Positions 47,666 to 56,670 of a stretch of 64,000 nucleotides of DNA are shown piece by piece. Source of the stretch: UBA6627 sp965248675 (GTDB lineage Bacteria; Chloroflexota; Dehalococcoidia; UBA2979); the NCBI GenBank assembly GCA_965248675.1, contig CBDFJZ010000005.1, positions 310,001-374,000 on the forward strand. The letters run 5' to 3'. Both the position numbers and the translations under genes were made by a program. Under the pieces are notes generated by a model. It was given only the letters and a program-made list of their open reading frames with translations. It was not told the origin of the DNA and did not search any database. Each line of letters starts with the position of its first letter. The first letter of the stretch is position 1.

Positions 47666-48502
47666 TTGAGCGGCAACCGAAGACAGCAGGAGCGAGAACA
47701 GCGCCGTCGTCAACGGCGCGGCCGGCGGCAGCGCGCGCGCCAGGTATCTGTGCCGGAGTCGGCCGGTCACGTCGAGTTCACGGGCCCCATGGGCTTCATG
47801 CAGCGCCACATGCGTGGGTTTTTCATTGGCGGCATCATCGTCATGGTGCTGAGCCTCGGCGGCATCATCTTCGCGACCCAGGCCGGCTCGCACGACCCGG
47901 GAACGACAGACACGTCGACCGACAGCGCGGACGCGGACACGGAGAACGTGGCAGACGTCGACCCCGAGGAGCCGCCGGACGACGGCATCGTCCGGGTCTA
48001 CGACGCGGCGCCCGCGATGACGATCGATCCAGACGCGATCTACGAGGCGGTGATCCGGCTCTCGAGCGGCGAGGTGCGGATCGAGCTGTACGCCTCCGAG
48101 GCTCCCGAGTACGTGAACAATTTCGTCTTCCTCGCGAACAACCAGTTCTTCGAGGGCCTGACGTTCCATCGCGTGATCCCCGGGTTCGTGGCGCAGGCGG
48201 GGGATCCGACCGGCGCCGGGTTCGGGTCGCCGGGATACGCGCTCGTCGAGGAAACGAACTCACTCAGCTTCGAGCGCGGCGTGCTGTCGATGGCGAAGGA
48301 CGCCAGCGGCCAGGCGAACGGATCGCAGTTCTTCATCACGCTCGGACCGACGCCGCACCTCGACGGCGACTTCACCGTCTTCGGACAGGTGATCGAGGGC
48401 ATCGAGCTCGTCGACGGGCTGACGCCGCGGGATCCGCAGGCGGATGTTGCGGTCGACGGCGACACGATTCTCGGGATCGAGATCATCGAACGCGAGGCCT
48501 GA
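47666..48502 (+). CDS. Membrane-anchored cyclophilin-type peptidyl-prolyl isomerase
   Basis: A 278-residue protein. A very basic N-terminus (NRRQQEREQRRRQRRGRRQ) leads to one membrane helix (FFIGGIIVMVLSLGGIIFA), an acidic linker, then a cyclophilin domain with the catalytic FHRVIPGFVAQAGDP, NGSQFFITL and DFTVFGQV. The enzyme would isomerise X-Pro bonds outside the membrane. TTG 47666 is my best start, with GGAGA upstream; the frame is open through the tRNA-Arg gene but that part is a shadow. A soluble paralog follows. Confidence 0.82.
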   Translation: MSGNRRQQEREQRRRQRRGRRQRARQVSVPESAGHVEFTGPMGFMQRHMRGFFIGGIIVMVLSLGGIIFATQAGSHDPGTTDTSTDSADADTENVADVDPEEPPDDGIVRVYDAAPAMTIDPDAIYEAVIRLSSGEVRIELYASEAPEYVNNFVFLANNQFFEGLTFHRVIPGFVAQAGDPTGAGFGSPGYALVEETNSLSFERGVLSMAKDASGQANGSQFFITLGPTPHLDGDFTVFGQVIEGIELVDGLTPRDPQADVAVDGDTILGIEIIEREA

Positions 48503-48533
48503 TCTGGCTCCTCGATACGATGCTCCTCCGCCG

Positions 48534-49007
48534 ATGTCGATCGATGCCGATCGGCGGTACCGGGCGATCGTGCACAGCGAACGCGGCGACATCTCGATCG
48601 AGTTACTGCCCGCTGTCGCGCCGGCGACCGTCAACAACTTCGTTTTCCTCGCGCGTGACGGCTTCTATGACGGCACGTCCTTTCACCGCGTGATCCCGGG
48701 CTTCCTCGCGCAGGCCGGGGATCCGATCGGCAACGGTCGCGGCGGCCCCGGCTACCGATTCCCGGACGAAATCTCGGAGACGCCGTTCGTCCGTGGCACC
48801 GTTGGGATGGCGAACGCGGGACCGAACACGAACGGCTCGCAGTTCTACATCTTGCTGGCGGACGCGCCTCAGCTGGCCGGTCGCTACAGCGCGTTCGGTC
48901 GCGTCGTCGAAGGCCTCGAACTCGCCGCAGCGCTGACACCTCGCGACCCCTCGACCGACACCGCGCCCGGCGACCGGATCACCTCGATCGAGGTCATCGA
49001 GGGCTAG
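48534..49007 (+). CDS. Cyclophilin-type peptidyl-prolyl isomerase
   Basis: A 157-residue cytoplasmic cyclophilin. FHRVIPGFLAQAGDP, NGSQFYILL and YSAFGRVV are the family motifs. It shares long identical stretches with the membrane-anchored copy upstream, so they are tandem duplicates. No Shine-Dalgarno precedes ATG 48534; TACGAT (48516-48521) about 13 bases upstream may be a -10 box, which would give a nearly leaderless message. Confidence 0.9.
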   Translation: MSIDADRRYRAIVHSERGDISIELLPAVAPATVNNFVFLARDGFYDGTSFHRVIPGFLAQAGDPIGNGRGGPGYRFPDEISETPFVRGTVGMANAGPNTNGSQFYILLADAPQLAGRYSAFGRVVEGLELAAALTPRDPSTDTAPGDRITSIEVIEG

Positions 49008-49118
49008 TCGGGATCGCCCCTCGGTCGCGCTCCTGCGAGTGCTGATTCCGGCCGTTGGTGGGGGTGCACTCTCTGTAGATTTCCCTCGTCTCCACCGAGA
49101 ATCAGTGTGGAGGCTGCC

Positions 49119-50150
49119 GTGACCGCTCGCCTACTCGTGGCCCATGATGCCGAGGCCGATTGCGCCGATCTCGTCGCTCGCCTGCGCGACGCCGGCTACG
49201 CAGTGGACGTCGCCGATGGTGTCGGTCCGGCCTGCTTCATGCTCCGCCGTCACGACTACGTGGTCGTGCTGGCCGACCTGCCGGGCGCCGACGCGCTCGC
49301 GATCCTGCGCGCGGCCGGTCGCAGCAGGCCCGCCGCGCGCGTGATCCTGACGCTGCCGGCGGTGGCCACGACGCCCGAGCCTGCGCTGCCCGAGCTGAGC
49401 CGAGCCGCCTATCGCTGTCTTCGACACCCGGCCCACCTCGAGGATGAGCTGCTGCCGCTGGTCGCCGAGGCGATCGCCGACTTTCGGACGGAGCGGGAGC
49501 GCCCGGCGCGCGCCTCGGAGGAACGACGGTCTCCCTCGAAGCGGTCGATCGACGACGCGGTCGACGGCCTGATCCGGGCACTGCAACTGACGCTCGAGTT
49601 CCACGACCGCTCAGCGGAGCGGCGACCTCGTCGGGTGATCGCGATGGCCAGCGAGCTGGCCCGCGCGTGCGGGATCGCGGACGGCACGCCCGAGATGGAG
49701 GACATCTATCGGGCGGCGGCGCTGTCCGACATCGGGAAGCTTGGCGTCGCGGCGACCGTGCTGGCAAAGCAGCAACCGCTGAGCGAGCTGGATTGGCAGG
49801 AGCTGCGGAAGCACCCGGAGTACAGCTGGCGGATCCTGCGCGAGGTGCCGGAGCTGCGCGGGGCGGCCCAGCTGTTGTATGCCGCCCGCGAGCGCTGGGA
49901 CGGCCACGGCTATCCGCGCAACCTCGGCGGCGAGCGCATTCCGGTCGGCGCTCGAGTCGTCGCGGTGGCCGTCGCCTGGGACGCGATGACCTCGCAGCGG
50001 GTGTATCGCCCGGCGCTTTCCGCGGCGGAGGCGCAGCTCGAGGTGGCCGAGGGCGGTGGCACGAGCTTCGACCCCGTGGTCGTCCAGGCGTTCGAGCGGG
50101 TGATGTTGAGTTGGACTCCGGCCACCGTCCGCGCCGTGGACGCGGCCTAG
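49119..50150 (+). CDS. REC-like/HD-GYP protein with degenerate catalytic site
   Basis: A 343-residue protein. The N-terminal 120 residues resemble a receiver domain, but the usual phosphoacceptor strand reads VVVLADLPG and an Asp at the exact place is doubtful. The C-terminal half is HD-GYP-like: the HD motif is ALSDIGKLGV (Ser in place of the metal-binding His, about residue 203), the HHERWDG motif reads YAARERWDGHGYP (both His lost, about 258-266), then IPVGARVVAVAVAWDAMTS. Most metal ligands are gone, so c-di-GMP hydrolysis is unlikely; it may bind instead. GTG 49119 follows GGAGG. A diguanylate cyclase lies 518 bases downstream. Confidence 0.75.
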   Translation: MTARLLVAHDAEADCADLVARLRDAGYAVDVADGVGPACFMLRRHDYVVVLADLPGADALAILRAAGRSRPAARVILTLPAVATTPEPALPELSRAAYRCLRHPAHLEDELLPLVAEAIADFRTERERPARASEERRSPSKRSIDDAVDGLIRALQLTLEFHDRSAERRPRRVIAMASELARACGIADGTPEMEDIYRAAALSDIGKLGVAATVLAKQQPLSELDWQELRKHPEYSWRILREVPELRGAAQLLYAARERWDGHGYPRNLGGERIPVGARVVAVAVAWDAMTSQRVYRPALSAAEAQLEVAEGGGTSFDPVVVQAFERVMLSWTPATVRAVDAA

Positions 50151-50356
50151 GCGCCTTCGGCGTCGCGATCAGTCGCCGCGAATCGCTCGATCATGACCAG
50201 CAGACCGAATGACGGGGCGAACAACGCGAACGCGATCAGCGACGGCAGCAGCCAGCCGCCGATGAGCAACAGGAGCCCAATCGCGAGCGAGAACGACATC
50301 CCCAGAATCGACGTGATCCTGATGATCAGGACGTAGGGGGGGATTCCATCTGGCAT
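50147..50356 (-). CDS. Small membrane protein, 69 residues
   Basis: Starts MPDGIPPYVLIIRITS and has two membrane helices (LGMSFSLAIGLLLLIGGWLLP and SLIAFALFAPSFGLLVMIE), ending ERFAATDRDAEGA. Its ATG shares the palindrome CATG (50354-50357) with the divergent gene at 50355, and its stop shares CTAG (50147-50150) with the convergent HD-GYP gene. No Shine-Dalgarno; TAGGAT on the minus strand (about 50376-50371) could drive a near-leaderless message. Function unknown. Confidence 0.55.
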   Translation of the reverse strand: MPDGIPPYVLIIRITSILGMSFSLAIGLLLLIGGWLLPSLIAFALFAPSFGLLVMIERFAATDRDAEGA

Positions 50357-50618
50357 GGGGCGTGACCGGATCCTAGCCGAGCTGCTGCTCCACGATAGCG
50401 TGGAACGGGATCTCGATCTGCAAGCGCAGATCGACGCGGCTCGCCATGCCTGGATCATCCGTCGGGTCGTGTTCGCGACGATCGCGATCGCCGTGCTGCT
50501 GGGACTGATCGGGATCGCCGCGCCGCTGCTCGCGTGGCAGGTGGCCCTCGTGGTGGGGCTCCCGTTGACCGAAGCCGAGGTCCGCGTCGCCCGCGCCGCC
50601 ACGAGCGCGCGCGTTTGA
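50355..50618 (+). CDS. Small membrane protein, 87 residues
   Basis: Starts MGRDRILAELLLHDSVERD, then a helical segment and one or two membrane spans (VVFATIAIAVLLGLIGIAA and LLAWQVALVVGLPLT). AGGGGGGGA lies about 10 bases before the start. It precedes the large GGDEF gene by 49 bases and may be co-transcribed with it. Function unknown; real but unplaced. Confidence 0.5.
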   Translation: MGRDRILAELLLHDSVERDLDLQAQIDAARHAWIIRRVVFATIAIAVLLGLIGIAAPLLAWQVALVVGLPLTEAEVRVARAATSARV

Positions 50619-50667
50619 TCGGCGGGTCGTTCCGTTCCGGATCGCGTTCGTCGGGGCGATCGGGCTA

Positions 50668-53600
50668 TTGCTGCCGGCGGTCATCGGTCCGAACTGGACC
50701 GTGCCGGTCGCCCTCGTCGCCGCCAGCACCACGCAGCTCGGAGAGCGAGCGCGGATGATGGTGCTGGCCGCGGCCAGCGTCAGCTACCTCGCGAGCACCG
50801 TGTTGCTGGAGACCGGCCTGCTCGAGCCGATTGAGCCGGCCGGGCCGTCGGGCGACGTCTCCGGCCCGTGGGCGGTGGCGATCGCCCTCGTGGTCCTGCC
50901 CGCGGTCGCCGGCTTCGTGTCCCGCCGGACCAGCCGCGCCGACCAGGCGCGAAGCGACCTGCAACGGACGGTCACGGAGCTCCAGGACGCCCAGGCGCGG
51001 CTCAGCCGATCGGAGGCCGACGCGCAGGCGCTCAGCGAGCGCCTGGCAGCCGAGGTCGAGCACAAGACCGAAGAGCTGGCACGACGCAACCGCGCGCTCT
51101 CGATCGTCAACGCGATCTCCTTCGCCTTGAGCGAGCCGTTCGAAGATGACGCGGCGTTGCGTCGCGCCGCGCGCCTGGTCGCGCGACTGTTGGACGTCGA
51201 CGCCGTCCAGATCCGCGAGCTCTCCGGCGATGAACCTGACGCAACGACGCTGCTGGTCGGTCCGACCGCGGAAAGCGCGGATCTCCCCGCGATCGGAGTC
51301 GACGTAATCGACGCGGCACTCGATCGGTTCGAGGGCGTGACGCGGTCCGCCGAGGACGACGCGGACGCCAAGCCGCCGTACGTGATCGTCCCGATGGTGA
51401 CGCGAGGGACGGTGCGCGGATCGCTGACGCTGCTCGGCGAAACGTGCCGTGACTGGGGCGAGCAGGAGCTCCACCTGCTGACGATGATCGGCCGCGAGAT
51501 GAGCGCCGCGCTCGAGAGCGCGCGTTTGTACCGAGAGGCGCTCGCACTCGCCGATCGTGAGCTGCTGATTACGGAGTCGTCATCCCTCCTGGCGAACGGA
51601 GCGCCGCTCCAGCAACAGCTCGACGATCTGCTGGACCAGATCGGGCGTGGCCTCGACCCGATCCTCGCGAGCGTCGTGAGCGTGGCGACAGGTACGCGCG
51701 GCCCGGAGCTCGCCCGCTGGGGGCCGGAGGACGCCGAGTCGTTCAGCGCCCAGCAGCTCGAGGTGGTGCGGGCGCTGATCCCCGATCGACCCGATCCGGC
51801 CGGTACGCCACTGGTACTGGCGGCCGAGTACCCGGTCGAGGCGGCGCTGCATGGTCGCCTTGGCCAGGTGGTGATTGCGCCGATCCTGACGACACAGCCG
51901 GATGCGCCTCCCGCGGTCGGTGGCGAGATCGATGGCGCGACGCCAGAGGGCCCGACCCGCGCGCCGGCGGCCGTGCTCTTGCTCGCGGCGCGGGCGGACC
52001 GCGGCTGGCGCGCGACGGATGTGGACGTGATCGTGCGGCTCGCGGCGGCGGTTGGGCGCCGCCTCGAGGGAGAGCAGCTGATCCAGCTCCAGCAACGTCG
52101 CGTCGACGAGCTCGCGGCGCTGGCCGAGATTGGTCGGGTCATCCAGACCGGCGCGGACGGCGACCGTCTCTACAGCGAGTTCGCGGTGGCGCTGCACCAC
52201 CTCGTGCCGTACCAGCGCGCGTACGTGGCGCGGGCCGTCGGGGATGCGCTCAGCGAGGTGGTCGTCTTTTCGGACGAGGGGCGGGTTCGTACCACCGCGG
52301 ACGTTCAGGAGCACGACGTCGCGCACGCGTGGTTCAACAGCCGCGAAGTGATCGCCTGGACCCGTGCCGCTGACACGATACCCGGATGGGTCGCTGACAA
52401 CGCCGAGGCCGGCTTTACGTTCCCGATGCGTCCGAAGGGTCAGCTATTGGGTGCCGTGGTGATCGAATCGGACGAGGCGCAGCCGTTCTCGGTGCGTCTC
52501 GCCGGGCGAGCGATTGAACAACTGGCGCTCGTCCTCGACAGCGCCGAGCTGTACCGCCAGGCGACGGATCGCGCCTCGCGGATCGAGGCGCAGCGCAACC
52601 TCGCGAAGATCGTCGCCTCGGCGGCCGATCTGGGTGGCGCGTTCGACGCGTTCGCGGAGGAGATCCGCTGGCTGATGCCGTTCGAGCGCGCCCTGATGTT
52701 GACCGTCGACGAGCCGGGGGGAACGGCGGAGCAGGTGGTGGTATACCCGCCAGTGCGCGATGCGGACTTCATCTCGGGCTCGCTGGAGGGCTCGGTGTTG
52801 TCACGTGTCCTTGCCGAAGAGGGTGCGGTGTCGCTCTCGCGGTCGGACGAGGAGTTGGCCGCTCTCGACTGGAGTCTGATCGGCGAGGATGCGGTCGAGG
52901 TCGCGACCGTCCCGATTCGCGACGGCCGGTCGACGACCGCGATCTTCGCGCTCCTCCACTCCGGCGTCGCCGACTACGAGCAGTTCGATCTGCGAATGTT
53001 GGAGGAGGTCGGTGGGTTGCTGGCCGTGACGATCGACCGGCTGCGGCTGTACGAGCGTGCGGAGCACGCCGCGAACCACGATCTGCTGACCGGCTTGCCG
53101 AACTACCGATTCCTGCAGGAGCGTCTCGCGACGCTGAAGACCGACTTCGACGGAGACCGGCGTTCGGCGGTGCTGATGATCGACATGGACGGGCTGAAGC
53201 TCTACAACGACACGCTCGGACATGACGCAGGCGACCGTGCGATCCAGCGCGTGGCGGAAGAGTTGCGCAGTGCCGTCCGCGGCGAGGATCTGGTCGCGCG
53301 CACCGGCGGCGACGAGTTCGTGGTGGTGATGGAGGACGTGTCGGAGGATGACGCGCTCGTGATCACGGAGCGCATGCACGATTCGCTTCGAGACATCCAC
53401 CGGGAGTTCGGCGACGCGCCGGTGCCGGTCCGGATCTCGGTCGGCCTCGCGTTCGCGCCCGACGACGGGACCGGCGCCTCGGAGCTGCTCGAGGCGGCCG
53501 ATCGGGCGATGTACGCGGCGAAGTTCGGCGGCGGCGATCGGACGCGCGCCGCCGGCCGCGACCCCGAGACCGGCAACACGCCACGGACCCTGCGCCGGCG

Positions 53601-54087
53601 CGGCAGCCGTGTCATGGAGCTGCTGATCCGGAGCGCTGTCGATGGCGCCTCGGCGGCGGAGCGCCTCGCGGTGGCGCTCGCGCAGCGGTATGTGGTGGCG
53701 GTCGCGCTAGGTCGCGGGCTCCCGGTCGACACGGCGGACCCGCTACGGATGCTGGTCGCCGGCGAGGCGGCGCATCATCTGGAGGCGCCGGCGGAATACC
53801 GCGACCAGGAGACGGCGCTGTTGCTGTTGGATGGCCTGCGCTCCCAGTTCGAACAGCAGGTGGAGGTGGCGGAGCTCCAGCTGAACGATCTGCTGCCGGC
53901 GGTGGTGCGCCTCGCGTGGGAGCAGATCCCGCAGCAGGACGGCCCGGGCCTCAACGCCGAACAGGCGCTGGCGGTCGTGATGAACGATCCCGCCTATCAC
54001 CTTCGGCCGGAGGTGGTGGAGTTGCTGGCGCAGTCGGCGCGCACGGCCGAGTTCGAGCGCCGCCGTTCGAAGCGAGACGCGGCCTAG
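50668..54087 (+). CDS. Multi-GAF sensor diguanylate cyclase
   Basis: An 1139-residue signalling protein. Two N-terminal membrane spans and a coiled coil (about 90-150, RTVTELQDAQARLSRSEADAQ) precede about four GAF-like domains (about 150-790). The GGDEF domain (about 800-960) has NHDLLTGLPNYRF, then RGED (871-874) five residues before GGDEF (880-884), so both the active site and the inhibitory I-site RxxD are intact. It should make c-di-GMP in response to ligands. A helical C-terminal region (about 970-1139) is unassigned. The start is unclear: TTG 50668 is the first usual start codon, but the hydrophobic stretch continues upstream to the stop at 50566, so a true start may lie there on a rare codon or be lost. 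Confidence 0.88.
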   Translation: MLPAVIGPNWTVPVALVAASTTQLGERARMMVLAAASVSYLASTVLLETGLLEPIEPAGPSGDVSGPWAVAIALVVLPAVAGFVSRRTSRADQARSDLQRTVTELQDAQARLSRSEADAQALSERLAAEVEHKTEELARRNRALSIVNAISFALSEPFEDDAALRRAARLVARLLDVDAVQIRELSGDEPDATTLLVGPTAESADLPAIGVDVIDAALDRFEGVTRSAEDDADAKPPYVIVPMVTRGTVRGSLTLLGETCRDWGEQELHLLTMIGREMSAALESARLYREALALADRELLITESSSLLANGAPLQQQLDDLLDQIGRGLDPILASVVSVATGTRGPELARWGPEDAESFSAQQLEVVRALIPDRPDPAGTPLVLAAEYPVEAALHGRLGQVVIAPILTTQPDAPPAVGGEIDGATPEGPTRAPAAVLLLAARADRGWRATDVDVIVRLAAAVGRRLEGEQLIQLQQRRVDELAALAEIGRVIQTGADGDRLYSEFAVALHHLVPYQRAYVARAVGDALSEVVVFSDEGRVRTTADVQEHDVAHAWFNSREVIAWTRAADTIPGWVADNAEAGFTFPMRPKGQLLGAVVIESDEAQPFSVRLAGRAIEQLALVLDSAELYRQATDRASRIEAQRNLAKIVASAADLGGAFDAFAEEIRWLMPFERALMLTVDEPGGTAEQVVVYPPVRDADFISGSLEGSVLSRVLAEEGAVSLSRSDEELAALDWSLIGEDAVEVATVPIRDGRSTTAIFALLHSGVADYEQFDLRMLEEVGGLLAVTIDRLRLYERAEHAANHDLLTGLPNYRFLQERLATLKTDFDGDRRSAVLMIDMDGLKLYNDTLGHDAGDRAIQRVAEELRSAVRGEDLVARTGGDEFVVVMEDVSEDDALVITERMHDSLRDIHREFGDAPVPVRISVGLAFAPDDGTGASELLEAADRAMYAAKFGGGDRTRAAGRDPETGNTPRTLRRRGSRVMELLIRSAVDGASAAERLAVALAQRYVVAVALGRGLPVDTADPLRMLVAGEAAHHLEAPAEYRDQETALLLLDGLRSQFEQQVEVAELQLNDLLPAVVRLAWEQIPQQDGPGLNAEQALAVVMNDPAYHLRPEVVELLAQSARTAEFERRRSKRDAA

Positions 54088-54129
54088 CATTCGAGCCCGC
54101 GTTGACCTAGAAGCTCGCTTCGCGGATCG

Positions 54130-55347
54130 CTACGCGCTGCCCGCGGTGCGGACCTCGCGACCGCCGAGCACCACGCCGGACTCCGTGAGCGAGGCGATCT
54201 CTTCCTCGGAGAAGCCGCCCTCCCGAAGAATCTCCGCTGAGTGGTCGCCCGGCTCGATCGGGGCGTGCATCCGGACGCCGGCCGGCGTCGCCGAGAAGCC
54301 GGCGACCGGACCGTGCGTCGCGACGGAGCCCCAGACGGGGTGTTCTGTCTCGTGGACATAACCGTTGGCGATCGCCTGAGGATCGCGACGAATCGCCGCG
54401 TAGTCGTTGACGACCGTGCACGGCACGTCCGCTTCGCGCAGTCGTTCGATCCACTCGTCCGCGTCGCGCTGGATCACCTGCGCGTCAATCCGCTCGACGA
54501 GCGGGCCGAGGTGCTGCGCGCGCTCCTCGGCACGAGCGAAGCGGGGATCGGTCGTGAGCTCGTCGAGCAGGTCGAGCCCCGCGGCGAGTTTGGGGAAGTG
54601 TCGCGCCTCGAGGAAGCCGAACGCGATCCAGCGGCCATCCAGGCAGAGCGCGCGGTGACTCAGCACGCCGGACGAGCGGCCGGGTGGGGCCATTTCGTGA
54701 TCGTTCCAGTCGCGCGCGACGTGGATGCCCTGGAGCGCGATCTGCGATCCGTAGAGCGAGACCTCGACCTGTTGCCCTTCACCGGTGCGCAGCCGGTGCA
54801 CGAGCGCGGCGAGCACGGCATAGGCCAGCATCGAGCCGCCGGTCTGATCGGCGACGCCCGGCTGCGCACCGTGCGGCGTTTCGCCGTCCGAGGTGGTGAA
54901 CGCCATCAGTCCGCCAGCGGCCTGCGCGATGTTGTCGTACCCGGGGTCGCGCCCGCGTGGACCCTTCGACCCGAACATGCTGCCCGACGCGAAGATCAGG
55001 CCCTCGTTGATCGCGCGCAGCCGCTCGTATCCGATCCCGAGGCGATCCATGGTCCCCGGGCGAAAGTTCTCGGCGACGATGTCCACGTGCTCGACGAGGC
55101 GCTCGACGACGCGGACGCCCTCGGGCCCGGAGAGGTCGAGGCAGAGGCTGCGCTTGTTGCGGTTCAGCGATTCGAAGTATGACGAGTAGCCGCTCAGGTG
55201 GCGGCCGAGCGAGCGGCCGGGATCGCCACCCGGCTGCTCGATCTTCCACACGTCGGCGCCGAGGTCGGCGAGCTGCACGGTGCCGAACGTGCCCTGTTGG
55301 AAGCGCGTGAAGTCTAGGATGCGGATCCCATCGAGGGGACCGGGCAT
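54130..55347 (-). CDS. CaiB/BaiF CoA-transferase
   Basis: A 405-residue family III CoA-transferase starting at ATG 55347. The N-terminus GIRILDFTRFQQGTFGTVQL and LGADVWKIEQPGGDPGRSLG are typical; GLMAFT and DPRFARAEERAQH mark the second half. The catalytic position reads GQQVEVSLYGSQ, so Gly replaces Asp by my alignment. It faces the GGDEF gene and stands alone. Substrate unknown. Confidence 0.88.
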   Translation of the reverse strand: MPGPLDGIRILDFTRFQQGTFGTVQLADLGADVWKIEQPGGDPGRSLGRHLSGYSSYFESLNRNKRSLCLDLSGPEGVRVVERLVEHVDIVAENFRPGTMDRLGIGYERLRAINEGLIFASGSMFGSKGPRGRDPGYDNIAQAAGGLMAFTTSDGETPHGAQPGVADQTGGSMLAYAVLAALVHRLRTGEGQQVEVSLYGSQIALQGIHVARDWNDHEMAPPGRSSGVLSHRALCLDGRWIAFGFLEARHFPKLAAGLDLLDELTTDPRFARAEERAQHLGPLVERIDAQVIQRDADEWIERLREADVPCTVVNDYAAIRRDPQAIANGYVHETEHPVWGSVATHGPVAGFSATPAGVRMHAPIEPGDHSAEILREGGFSEEEIASLTESGVVLGGREVRTAGSA

Positions 55348-55447
55348 GCTTCACCACCTTCAGATGCGGGAACGACGGCAATCGCGACGGGCGATCGCAT
55401 GGTACATCGCGCCGTCGGGGGCGGCGGTGCGCCCGTCCTGCCTCGGA

Positions 55448-56440
55448 TCAGGGAGTGGAGGCTCTGCTCCGCTCGGCGGGAACGTCGGCCGCGCGGCGCC
55501 CGCCCAGCGGCGGCGGCCCCTCGGGTCGCGACTTCTCCGCCCAGACGCCGAACAGGATCGCGATCGCGACGAGATGCATCATCGTCCCGGGAACCCACAT
55601 CAGCAGCGCGCCGAGCTGCTGATCGCCGGCGGGATCGAGCGCCACGATCGGTTCGACCTCGAGGTAGACGGTGTAGAGCGGATCCTCGACGAAGGTGATC
55701 GCCGCGCCGGTCACAATGCGCGCGATGATCATCGGGAGCAGGTAGACGACGCGCAGCCCGTACCCGAGACGGGAGCGCAGCGGCAGTGGGTCGATCAGCG
55801 GCCACCAGAACAACAGGGCACCGACAACGAACGAGACGTGCATCACCTGGTGTACGAGGTCATCGCGGAGCGCCGCATCGAAGGCTCCCGGGATGAAGTG
55901 CCAGCTCCAGAGCAGCCCAACGAGCGCGCCGATGCTCACCGCCGGGTGCGTCACGACCCCGTAGAGCCAATGCGCGCGACGGCTCGCCGCGATCGGATGG
56001 ACGACGTCGCGGCGAATCCAGCGCGGCAGGCCGAGGAGGATCGGGGTGGTCGGCGCCCCGAGCAGGACGAGCGGGGTGCCAAACAGGATCAGCATCTCGT
56101 GCTGCAGGACGTGAAAGGTGAAGTGATGCTCGCCTAGCGGATCGATCGGCGACTCGAGAGCGAGCACCATGACCGCGAGGCCGAGGTAGAACAGTGCGAT
56201 CTGGCCGCCGGTCTGCCTCCGGGAGCGCATCCGACGGACGCCCCGCGCGTACCAGAACCCGAATAGCGCCGCCGGGATCAAGACCGCTGGATCGGTGTTC
56301 CAGGCGGTCCAGACCGACTCGGTGACGGCTCCGTGCGCCGGGCCGGCCGCATCGAGCACAGAGACCGGGATCGCCGCCAACGCCACCGTCTGCCCCGCCC
56401 GTCGTCGATGTGGAACGCTCCGCACGAGTTTCGCACGCAT
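55448..56440 (-). CDS. ctaG: Cytochrome c oxidase assembly protein CtaG (caa3 type)
   Basis: A 330-residue membrane protein with about seven helices. Family marks are HHFTFHVLQHEMLILFGTPL, the next helix LLGLPRW, LWSWHFIPGAFDAAL, and HQVMHVSFVVGALLFWWPLI; conserved His residues may bind copper. Such proteins help assemble heme-copper oxidase. I took ATG 56440; the frame is open further but runs through tRNA-Pro. It lies alone, with no oxidase subunit genes nearby. Confidence 0.88.
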   Translation of the reverse strand: MRAKLVRSVPHRRRAGQTVALAAIPVSVLDAAGPAHGAVTESVWTAWNTDPAVLIPAALFGFWYARGVRRMRSRRQTGGQIALFYLGLAVMVLALESPIDPLGEHHFTFHVLQHEMLILFGTPLVLLGAPTTPILLGLPRWIRRDVVHPIAASRRAHWLYGVVTHPAVSIGALVGLLWSWHFIPGAFDAALRDDLVHQVMHVSFVVGALLFWWPLIDPLPLRSRLGYGLRVVYLLPMIIARIVTGAAITFVEDPLYTVYLEVEPIVALDPAGDQQLGALLMWVPGTMMHLVAIAILFGVWAEKSRPEGPPPLGGRRAADVPAERSRASTP

Positions 56441-56566
56441 GATCCGAACGCGCTCTGGGTCAACCTCGAGCGTTCCGACAGCGGCGCAGGATCGCTCGCC
56501 CGACTCGGCGATCGCCGCGGCTTGTCCAGGTGACGTCGGTTGTCGGTGATACGGAACTGGACCGGA

Positions 56567-56643
56567 TGGTCGGGGCGCGCAGACTTGAACTGCGGACCTC
56601 TGCGTCCCAAACGCAGCGCTCTGCCAGGCTGAGCTACGCCCCG
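56567..56643 (-). tRNA. tRNA-Pro (TGG)
   Basis: On the minus strand the acceptor CGGGGCG pairs with CGCCCCG. The anticodon arm is CTGCG-TTTGGGA-CGCAG (anticodon TGG), the T-loop GTTCAAGTC, and CCA is encoded. Confidence 0.95.
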
Positions 56644-56670
56644 ATGTGGCCGGTTCGACTGCCTCCGACG

